From assembly GCA_028023455.1 (NCBI GenBank), contig JAQFVV010012396.1:8906085-8970084 (forward strand): 64,000 nt of DNA, in the 5' to 3' direction. A program made the position numbers and the translations under genes. Below, in pieces: positions 40,901 through 52,900 of the stretch. This stretch comes from Epiperipatus broadwayi. Taxonomy: Eukaryota > Onychophora > Udeonychophora > Euonychophora > Peripatidae. The first letter of the stretch is position 1; each line of letters opens with the position of its first letter. Below the pieces are notes generated by a model. That model was not told the origin of the DNA. It made no database searches and worked only from the letters and a program-made list of their open reading frames with translations.

Positions 40901-43900
40901 GGTTGAGTTAGCCGTTGTTTTTTTATTTATTTATCCGGAGGTCTGTTAGTTTAGTTGGTCCTTAATGTAGAAAAAAAAAACGATATCATTTCTCTTTTTT
41001 TTTTTTAACAAAACTGAAGGGATTGAAGGCGTCTTTTCAATCCCTTCTCCTTCAACTCCACAATAACACATATAGTGAACCAGTCAAAAAGAAGCCAACA
41101 CATCAACAAACCCAAACTCAAAGTCGGATTCAAACTCAGGTGGTTCAAACTGAATTCAAACCCAACTCACGAGCTCAGATCAAATCAATGGATGACATAT
41201 ATCAATGGTACATGACTATATCAATGGTACATGACTATGCGCCAAGGAACTAGCTCAATGGATGATGATGATTAATGAGACCCCTGATTTAACTCTAATG
41301 AAGTATAATAAAATAACTAAGAATCTTTATAAGTCAATTCATATATATATGTGCTCGGGTTGCCAATGCAGACAGCGAGCATTAATATTAAAATAATTAT
41401 GAATAAAAAGACTTAAGAAACCAAGTGTCTTTAGAAAATATTTATATAATAATAATAATTTTGTTCAACTTTTAGATTATGATATAGATTATCTCTAGTC
41501 TTTAAACGGAATTTATATTTACAATAAGAATGGCAGTCCTTATTATATGCCAATACGATTACGCAATATTCTAGGAGAAATATATATATATCTATGCCCC
41601 GACGAGGAAGTAAAAGTAGATAAAGGTATTTGGCTGTGACAGAAATTATGATTCAAATTCTAAAAGAAAGAATGTGAGATTTATTTTCACATTCGTAAAT
41701 CAATTCACAAAGAGCAAGATACGTATTTAGGGCATAACTTTAATATTTAATAGAAAACTTACTTAATTATAAATAAATATGAATTTGTTCGACTTTAATA
41801 AAATCAATTCATCATGATTTAAGAGTATTAGAGTGGGCTTTACTGGAACTGATAAATAAACAGTACTGACGACTTATGAGCTATAAAAATGAACACGATA
41901 AATATGATGGCTGGTCGGTGATTTAAGTATGAGGGGAAACCAGGCCGGGTCGTAGCCACGAGCCTTTGGTGTTCCGATATAATAAAAAAAACGATCAAGT
42001 GGAGGAAGTGCTTTCTTTCTAGATAATTAAACTAATAGAAATATCACCGAGGACAAGCCTATGAAACAGGAGATGGCTCGCGTCAGCAACGTTCGAAAAA
42101 TGATGACTCGGTAATCATCGTATTTAAATAATAAAACCCAATTTATATAAAGAGTGCTCTACGTGATGACCTGATCAAGTTAAATTAAAGTCAAACGTGC
42201 TTTAATCAAAAAGTATTTAACGCAATTAGAAATTATATTAATTATGCCCTAAATCCCATGCCCTTCCTGAATATTACTAGAAAGTATAAAATTTGAATTA
42301 GAATATATTCATTTAACTCCTTTATTGACCTTTTTGTGAAACAATATATTAATGTGAATAAATAGATATTATAAACTCAGTAAAGTGGCCGGGAGCATAG
42401 GTTAGAAATTGAGCTAATAAAATAGCAAAAATTGTATAAATCCTTCAACTCGATAATTAATAGAACTGTATCAAATTAGTTCTAGTGGGTAAGAATTATT
42501 ATAAAAATAAATATAATATTATTTAACACGGCAAATGCAACAAAGGAAATTATTATCGAGTTGAAGTTATTATTGGCATATAATAAAAAATAAATTATAT
42601 TAATAATCATCTAGCAAATATATAATAGGGTTAAATAAACGAACCGCCATCGTAAGAAAGGAAAGTTAACAGATATTAAATCTAAAGACTAGAGATAGAT
42701 AGAGAATTACTAAATTTAAAATAGCATTAATAAAAAGACAATTTTACAGTAGATAGCTTAAAGATGTTTTAACTTAAAGTTCAGAACTGGCCAGGTTCAA
42801 AAGGAAAGATATTACCATTTCTTCATGGATGGCTTCTGAGTTTCCACAGGGCAGAGTCCAGGTGGATGAAACGTATGCGCGCATTTTGAAAATTATGTGA
42901 ATGGCATTTTGATGGATTTCTCTAAGGTTTTGGCAGCTTACGATTGGTATATGAATTTTTATATTGCAGCCACATTGAAGATTTTCAGGGGACTTAAGGA
43001 ACCGTAGTCAGACTCTTGAAGTTAAGCCCCCCCCACCATGGTAGAAACACTATTTTACTTCATAATTTAACTGGGCGGCTTCTTCTCTAATGAAATATAT
43101 ATGGCTTCTCTTAATGAGGAATAATAGCTGCTTGGAAACTTTTCCTGGGCTCTTTATACTGTATCTGATGCCTTTAGGCTAGCGCTTCTTTCCTAATCAA
43201 TCTTACAAAAATTTACTAGTTGTTTTTAGATACATTCCTTCGATAAGGCTTTCAAACCCATTAACTTGAATTCATTTTCTAATTAGAAAATGAATTTTTA
43301 AAATCAGAAAATGATTTTAATTAGGACCGTCCTAACATTTTAAAGACTTATCTATTTCTAATTAATAAAAACTTTAACTATTGTTTTGGAAAGAGAAAAT
43401 CTGAAAGCTTATCGAAAGAATGTAGCTTTTAATCACTAAAAATTTAACATATTATTTAAAAGTAAAATAAACATTCCCGACGCAATGACACTTTCGAACA
43501 ATTATATATATTTAAACATTTATAAATATATACGCACAATCCACACAGTTGTAATATATATAAATTCATGAATAATTTTATCATGAATTTATTAATAGCA
43601 TTGATTAATTTAAACTCAAACAAATTAATTTTAATACACATTTATAATAGTTTTTCTTTAAGGAAACTAGCGTGGACCAAACGTGTAAAGCCCCATTGCA
43701 TCGGAAATTCAAGGTTGGTACAAGGGTTTGAAGTTGGCTACATGTGAAAGATCATGAAGCTAGGATCAAACTTAGATCTGACTGCTTCAATAGTCACATC
43801 GTAATAACTAATTCTTTTATTTTCAAACCTTTCCTTTTATAATAATTTTGTGATGGTGAAAACCTTTTCGTTGAGGTCCGATTTCCCGATGGATTTCTTT

Positions 43901-46900
43901 CATTTGCTAAAAGTTTCTATTGTTTTCCTATCTGACCGATGCTTATACATTTAAATGCTCAAAGGCTAGTTTACTAATTAAAATAATCATTTCCATTTTA
44001 CAAAAGATTAATTAATTTGTTTTCAAACTTAAACATATATTTTTATCTCTAAATCTTTTCTGAAAATTTAGTTTTAAACTACTCTTTTTTTAATAAAGTT
44101 TTATTTTAATAATTATTTATCTGTGCGATTTTATATATATGCGAGTTTAAGATGATTTTTTTAATTTTCAGTTTTTAATTCTTAAAAAAGAAATTTTTAT
44201 TGGCGAACTTTTTTTTTTATGTTTACTAATAAAAAATAATGTAACGTACGTATGTGCCCATTACAATATATTTGAATTAAATTGATATAAATTATTATTC
44301 AAGTGAGAAATTAAATATATTGTGCAAACACAATTTAATTAATTTAAAATATATTTACTTGCTTTACCAAAAACTATACTTTTCATTTAAAAAATTTTTC
44401 AACTTTGCAATCTTTTAATCAATGTTGCCTTCTTTTTGATTTATATGACATTTAAAAACAATTACTATATAAATTCTCCACATATTTTTATGCTGCAAAT
44501 TACAAATTTTTTTAAACCAGTAAAGCAACAATTTTTATGCTAGTAAAATTCTATACAAAAAAATAAAATTATATAAGATTTTTCAAGATTTGTGCAATAT
44601 TTGTTGAGTTATAAAGTCACAAACAGACAAACTTTCATATTTATATAATAATACAGATATAAAAAGGAGATGATATAAGATTAATATATTATAGTTTTTA
44701 TATAGTGCATAATTACAACTCTTCTACAGAGAACACTGGACTTCCACCAATCAAGAGAACAAGCTGGATTTAAAAGTGGTTTTAGTACAGTAGATCATAT
44801 CCAGGTATTGAGAGAAGTTATAGAAAGGACAAATGAATATGAGTTGCCATTATGCTTAGGATTTGTAGATTATGAAAAGGCATTTGATTCTATAAACATT
44901 TCTTCAGTGATTAAAGCATTGGATCATCAAGGTATAGATCCAGGATATTGTCATATTTTAAAGAATATTTATAAAAATGCAACAGCAACAATTGGATTAC
45001 ATAATAATAGTAGGAAAGTCAACATTGAGAAGGGTATAAAACAGGGTGACTCCATATCTCCAAAACTTTTTACAGCAGTGCTGCAAGAAATATTTAGTGG
45101 ATTAAAATGGGAAGCTAAAGGAGTGAAAGTTAATGGAGATTATTTAAGTCATTTAGATTTTACAGATGATGTAGTTGTTTTTGCAAATAATGCTTTAGAG
45201 TTACAGGAAATGTTGCAGGAGTTATCAGATAAAAGTAGGACTAAAGATAAATGTTAAAAAGTCTAAAGTAATGTTTAATAGGTTTTCTCAAAATATGAAA
45301 ATAAAGATTGATTATGATAAATTAGAAGAAGTTAACAGTTACAAATACCTTGGTCAGATTATTAATACAGATGGAAACATAATGGATGAAATAAATCATA
45401 GAATTAAACTTGGTTGGAGTGCTTTTGGTAGAAATAACTTGATACTAAAAGGAAATATGCCTATGTGTTTGAAATGTGTTTTGCCAGTTCTTACTTATGG
45501 ATCTGAGACTTAGACACTTAATAGAATACAGAGACTTCAAACCACTCAAAGAAGTATGGAGAGATGCATGTTGGGAGTAACAAGAAGAGATCAAAAATGC
45601 AATGTATGGGTAAGAGAACAAACAGGTGTTACTGATCTCCTTGAAAAAATTAAAAGACTGAAGTGGAGTTGGGCTGGACATATTGCTAGAAGAGATTTTA
45701 AACTGGATTCCAAGAGATTGTAAAAGACCCAGAAAGAGACCACATGTGACATGGATGGATGAAATAAAAAATGTGCATGGATGATGTGGAGAAGAGAAGC
45801 TAAGGATCGGAAAAGATGGATTGAACTTGGAGAAAACATCTTGCAGTGGATTGATAATGGTTGATGATGATGATGATATAGTTGCATTTTGGTGAGAGAC
45901 AATATTGATACGGGGGTGATGGGGGTTGAATAATAAAAGTATTACAGTCTAGTTTTTTACTTTAAGAGAAAATTAAAAATTAATTAAAAAGATAATTATA
46001 AAGAAAAAAAAATTAATTAAAGGTAATTATGGGATTTAAGGTTAAACAAAAAAAAAACAGGCTGTGTTGCATAGTATGTATAAAAGTAGTGTTTTTTTAG
46101 AAGTTCTCTTTGAATCTAGACTCTAAAGAAGATAACATGACCTTCACTGGCTAAAAAGTAGAAAATACCACCAACTGCTTGAACCCATAATTGCATTTTA
46201 AATGTTATAAGAAATTTCAGTTCCCAATTCAAACTAGAAATAGATTATGATGAATCAGTAAATATTATGCAAAAAAAAATAATTTAATAAACAAAATTGT
46301 AAACCAGAAAAAGGAAAATTAAAATCCTCATGAAAAAAAACTTAAAATGTAATAATTTTTATATTATATTATAATTCTAAAATTTATAGATTAACATTAG
46401 AGCATAATAGACATGTAATAGGATAGATGAATTACAGTAATGTGTGTGCATATAAATGTATATGTGGGTATATACAAGAAGTGCCTAAGAAACAGAATTT
46501 AAAAAATAATGCTATCATCATTTATATTCCAAATTAAGCATGTAAATTATTTTTTTAATAATCAAATATGATTAAGCATTGCCTTAAATGAAGATTTACA
46601 CTCCTGTGTTAATGAACATTTATGATATATGCTTTTATATATATGAACTTTTTATATTGAACGACAGTGAAGTCGTCTGTTTCTGGGTGTCATTTGACGA
46701 TTCTAAACCACTTTTCCCGCTGAGCTTTTCTTTCAAGCCCGTTTGTTTTTTTTTGTGTTTGTTTAAAAGAATTTAATGTAAGGTATGGTTAATGTCAAAT
46801 CATGGTAAGTGATATTTGTGTGTGTGTGGGTTGTGGATTTAGTTAGCTCAATTTAAAAGTTTCAATTGCGGGTTTTTTCTTTAATTTTAATTTTGCAAAT

Positions 46901-49900
46901 TATACAAAGTCTTTAAAAGCTGATCAAAAGTCCTTCCTTTGATCAGTATTTTTAATCAAAATCTTCTTGTACAAATGTATAGAATAATTAATTTGTCTCG
47001 ATAAATTAAGATATGTTTATTTTTGTATTCCGAATTCGATGTAATTGTTTTGTCAATTTAGAATCTGTATTAAATTTAAAAATAAATGAGAAACGTAGAA
47101 CCTTATCAAGAAAGGCAAATGCTATTGTATAGTCAAATTAGATATTGCTGGAGGCGAAATCAAAGGAGGCGGAGTTATGAACAAAAACAGGCAGAAAGGT
47201 CAACCGTAGCCTCTTAAATATAATATAGCCTCTAACTTTTGACTGGCTGTGTTTGGATCGTCTCAAACTACAGCAAAGTAGTTGTTCCAGAGAAATCACT
47301 GAACCGTTTTAAGAAGTTGCCCGGTAAACTGAAATCATGATGGGCTAAGTCCAAGAAGCTGATTCCTGTTCTGCCAATTTAAATCTTTCGTACCGCTGAT
47401 CTGTAATGTTTTCCGTGCTTCCAGTCTTCCAAATTCACACATTTAAATTAACCATGCCGTTCTAAGAAATTCAAAAGCGGCCACGTTCTCCATACATATC
47501 ACCGCAAGAAGAAAACCGGACGAAGAAAGAATGGTAACTTTGTTACATGAACTTTTTAACTTTCCTCTCAGTAATAATTTTATATTTAATCTGTTAATCA
47601 AAGTAATTGCATGTAAATTTCGTGCTTTCCATTTGAAAATGTTACACTAAAACCTGTCAGTAAATTTCTTCTCTAATATTTCTGTGCTCTAGTCTTTAGA
47701 TGATAATTATTAATATTTGTGCCTACTAATAATCCATTTGTGAATACATTTATATTTTTACTATTACTTATTTTACAAACAAAACGATGCCAATAATAAT
47801 ATTTCTCAACTCTAATTAAAGTCAGTAAAGTTTATCTCATAATATTTATTATATTCATTTTAAAAGTAATTTTATTGTATCGAATTAAAAATCGTTTCAT
47901 TTATGTTGAGTTGAGAAATATTCAAGTATTTTTATTGTTTCTTTTACTTTGTCATGATATTTTAATCTATACTCCAAATCTCAAATACTTAAAATAGTCT
48001 AAAATTTTATTATAATCTTTTGTTATATATTATTACGGAGTAAGAATAATAATTTATTATTACCTTCCGAACAATCTGGGGAGTTATGGGTTTCAAAGTA
48101 AATTTAATTAATTATTACTTTTGCGATCGTTTGATTTCGCCATGTTTTATTGAATAGTTATATCGGACTGTTGCGTAGAAAATGTTACGGAGAGAAAGGG
48201 TTTTATATAATTTCGTTTTAAAATCCACTTCCGGTCATTCTTCCTCGATGTTACTGTGGCAATGCCTTTACCTTCGCTTAAGTTGGCGTCTCGTTTTACT
48301 ACCACATGGAGAGAAAGAAATTCTTCTCCAGGTAATCTCTTGGATCACCGGGGTTCGAAAATGAGCTCGGCTGGTTGTAGTGTCCCGGATCTACTTGGGG
48401 GCATTAAGACTTGTCAAAGTACAAGCCGCCCGGTATTCCGTCAATGCACTGCAAGTTATTATTTGTAGTATACATTAATCCCTGCAACCATCAGTACATC
48501 AGTATTATATATCATATTTTTATATAAAATCGCCTCCCATTTACCGTATGCGCAACGGTTTGAAACTATTAAAATAAAACAACTTAATAAAAAACTAGTA
48601 GATAAATATTTTAAGTGCTCCAATTACTCTGATTCTCATATCAACCTGTACAACCATTTAAACATATAAATATTGGCATGAGTTTGTTAATCAGTACAAA
48701 CCGATTATTGATGACTAGCAGCAATTTATTATAAATACATATGAGAGTTACCGTATCTGTAAATAATATTATTCAATGCTTTCAATAATTTATTAAAAAT
48801 TTGTCTAACCTAATTTTGTCTCTCTTGCATTATTACTCTCGAAATCTAGCCAATCACCTGCTGTCTGTATCGACAACTTAAATATATACATTAAATTATT
48901 AGCCGTACCAATATCCCGACTATAAGATATCTATGAAATAGCTGATTGTAGGTAATTTAGTCTGTGTTTTTCGATGAGCTAGTAAAGAGAGAGAACCCCG
49001 TACCGTTGTAATGTTGTCATCGGTGGGTCATGCCAGGGTTTTGGGTTCGAATTTAGTTTGCATTTTGGAATTTATTCCTAGACGTGGACTGGGTTCGAAT
49101 TCGGATTACTGTGTGTGAATAGGCATGGTGATTTTTACCGGTACAATATAAACCCATTTATGAACTATTATTATTATTTAATATTCAAAAATTATTTAGA
49201 ATTAGAAGTGATTAAGAAGTAAGCTCACCACCTCTATGAATTATGAGCTTATGATACCGTTTTATAAGGGTAGCATCTAAAGACTGATCACTATGTAAGT
49301 AATGTTTATCCAGATTTTCACTGGAGGTATACTGGTAGACTAACTTTATTTTAGATATATATGTGATTACCATGAATTAAAAACTGATTAAGTAAATTGA
49401 TTATATTTTTGAGTGTCATTAACATGTAGATTACATCCTTGATGCATTAGAGGTATGGGTGGTATTGGTCAATGGCAATCAATTCTTGGTCATATAATCA
49501 TATCATTATATTATATGTCAAGATTTATATAAGTAACATTTTTAGAATTTCAACAAGTATTTTTCAAGGGCATTTGAATGCCATAATTTGTTGCATATTT
49601 GTCTTTCTACAAATGCTCAAGAAATGTCAATTAAAATAAAACTTAGAAATAAAGACTATTCAAGAAATAATATTGCTCAGTAAAACAACTTAAAAAGGAT
49701 ATTTAAATAAGGACTTATTTATTTAAAGAGGAATATAATTTAGATTAGAATAATATAATTTAAAAGGAATTAATAATAGCTGTTGTTAACTGTAATGCCT
49801 TATTTTATGCTTTATAAATATTAACTAAAGAATGCATCATGTTTTCTCAAAAATAGAAATAAGGAATTGTGGGCACTGAAAATTATTTGAAATTATGTTA

Positions 49901-52900
49901 TTGCAAATTTGTAAATAAATTACTGTTTATTATTATTCATTTAAATATTGTAAGATTTCAATTATTTTCATGTGAAAAATTCTCAGATAAAAATAGCAAG
50001 TCTATGGTCTATTTCATATAAAAGTAATCCATGATATTTGACTTGGCCAGCTATTGTAAATTGAGGGCTAGTTTAATCATTGAAGTATATGGAGGGTTAG
50101 CATAAGCACTAAAATATTAAGAAAAAAATTGTGACAAAACATATTAGTATAAAACAGGATGTATCCTTGGAACATTTCCTGATGGTATTCATCAAATAGC
50201 ACTCAGATTTTGATGATCATGATCTCAATCCTGAAGATGGAGTATGTATATCATTTAATAGTATTATGCTTACTGCATATTATCAAGATAGATAATAGCA
50301 TATTTAATGGCATAATCATATATTGCACATTATCAATGCATCATGTGACCATTACAATATAAACTAGTATTACATTTGACACAAATTAAATATACTTTCC
50401 AAATTTTTAAATATCACTTAATCGAACATTCTACACTTTCGTGCATACTCATGGCTTAATATTAAAATAATATTCAATAAAAAAGAATGCACTATTCATT
50501 AAAACACCAATAGTAATTTAGTTGAATACTGCTGGACCACTCACTGAGGACATTGGTATTTAAAATAGATTTAATGAAAACTCAGTCTGATCATCATAAC
50601 TAACAATACATTATGCATTTGATTTTTTTTTGCTATATAATACAGTTTTTTTTTTTTTTTTGCTATTTAACATTTCTATTTGTTTTTTAATCTCCTCAGC
50701 CTTGATACTTTTAAATATAGATCTCCCTAAACATTACAAAATCCATTTTATATCTAAAGCAGTATTATATCATATAAGCTAAACTCTCCATACAGTAGCG
50801 CCACCAGTGCAAGCCAGAGTAATCACTGGATGCAAGAAGATTTGTGTATAAAATCCCTATCTAGTGCCTACTCATCCAATAACCGCAGACTAGTTTCCAG
50901 CTTGTGGCTTTCATCAGTGAGGAGATACTGTATGGAGAATTTAGTCTCTGTGTAAACAATTTGTGTAAGCATAAGAAATAGTGATCATGTCAATATTATA
51001 TCACTGTTTAGAAGATGCTAAGATATAGTAAAGCTTAATAACGAGAATCGGGCTGTGTTTAAGATTTATTTTAGAAATTTACCTTCCGATAGTAACCTTA
51101 AAAGTTTATGGTCATTAGAGATTTAACAATCAAAAATATTATTTTAGAACTTGATGTTAATTAATTAATGCTGTCACTCTTGGGCTAAAGGAAATAAAAT
51201 AATTAATAATTATGTTTTTTTTATATATATTTTGAATTAATCAAATCATTTTAGAATTCATTTCAGTTACATCACCCTTACTTATTTTTGGATTACCTTT
51301 ACCATATATAAAAAGAAAGTCAATAATAGTTATTTAAATTCATTGTTTCTAAAGCTGATTAGATAGCATCTAAATAAATTTATATGTTAACTGTGAAAAA
51401 TTTAAATATTAATCATTGGTTTTAAAATCTTTTGTAGTTGCAATAACTTTTCCAGAGATAAATAAAAAAATTATTTTATTTATTTTGAAAGTAATTTGAT
51501 GATTCTGTTCTTATTTAAGTGTAATATATTTAAATAGAGTTTTGAGCATTTAACAAGACAAGATTATAAACAATAGCTTGAAGTATTTCATAACATCATC
51601 ATCTTCTAGCAACAAAATAGCAATTATTTATTCTTGATATATTTCTGTAGCTTCATTATTAAAAGCAGTAGAATTTTCATGTACTAAAATATTAATTTCC
51701 AACCATTTATTGAATGTGATTTCTTCAATCACCCTTTACGTTAATGTATAATTGTAAATTTTTGTTTTTAAACTAGTCAAATATAGACATTATATCAACA
51801 TACTTAAGTGTGCTATGTATATAAAAGAGAAGGCACTATTCACCAGGTTTGATGAGTGTTTAAATGGTTTGCAATTATTGTTTACCCATTAGTTAAGAAT
51901 GGCTTAAACTCAAAAAAATTTTCAAGTTTTATCTGAGCAAAATTCTAATTCAGATCATTGAAATGTTAGGGCTGATATGCTAACGCTTCACAATATGATT
52001 CTATATATATGTTGAATTAAATATTTTCATGGATTGTTATTATTAGAAAGAATAAAAATAAGATTATATTCATGTAAACAGAGATAACTTTCATCTTTTG
52101 ATGTTGCCAGGAAACTATCAATTATTACTAATTGACAATCCTCCTGAGGCTAAACAAGTTTTCTTCATTAATAATAGCTTTTTTTTGATGAGGGTTTATT
52201 GAAGTAAAAGGAGGTCTTCTTTTACTTCAAATATAAACATATAATCACAAATGGTTTATTATATTTATACAATTGTCAAATGAAGTCTCTCCTTGTCAAA
52301 TAAATCTTAAAAAGTGATAACATGTAAAATATAATTTTACATGTAGGCATACTTCCAAAAACTAATTCTTCAGTAAAAGTGAAATATAAAGTTAATAATG
52401 ATAGTACAATTAGTTCCCAAGAAGTCATGTAATGCCTGGGTATTCAAATAACAGGTAGAGCATAATAGTTCTATTCACATGACCAAAGATATTTTTTTTT
52501 ACTCAGCTGAGAATTAATCTAAAAACTTTAGTACTGAGTTCAGCAATACAGTAAGAGAAAGTGTTTAAATTTTAGGACAAAAGTGAAATAGTTTTTACAC
52601 AATCTCTACATAGAATATTTACTTACAAATTTTATAATTAACAAACATTACTAACTTCATTTATAAATCACTCAATAATATTATTTAATACTTCTTTTAA
52701 AAAATCACTTTAGAAAATATTTTAATTATACAATTTACCCAGTAAGTTAACTTTTAAATATTTAACTATGAATTATTATTTTGTTGCAAAATTTTTAAAA
52801 CTGTCAAAACTTCCCTACACTTATTCAGTTCTATATTAACAAACTTCAAGTTTCATATTGCTATTTTTCACAGCTTCATTCGTATGCAACTTCATCCAGA

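Larger units (their letters stand above)
37256..44732. other. FBXL6 intron; unique-looking region 39.4-43.9 kb
   Basis: 37.3-39.4 kb is featureless and AT-rich. From about 39.4 to 43.9 kb the sequence is more complex and less A/T-run-rich, with an unassigned 123-codon minus frame at 40491-40120 and a small plus frame at 41023-41253, but no gene I can name. Confidence 0.35.
45881..50762. other. FBXL6 intron with GC-richer islands
   Basis: 45.9-47.1 and 48.5-50.7 kb hold nothing I recognise except a possible tRNA-like remnant near 48990-49120. The islands at 47150-47540 and 48170-48480 are listed separately. Confidence 0.35.

Noticed and set aside
42828-42897. Short ATG frame reading MASEFPQGRVQVDETYARIL
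   Set aside because: Only 23 codons with no splice support or neighbouring exon.
45445-45902. Minus-strand ORFs over the RTE copy
   Set aside because: They are antisense shadows of the RTE C-terminal coding region.
46588-46776. 62-codon ORF
   Set aside because: F/Y/L-rich, typical of chance frames in T-rich DNA, no motif.
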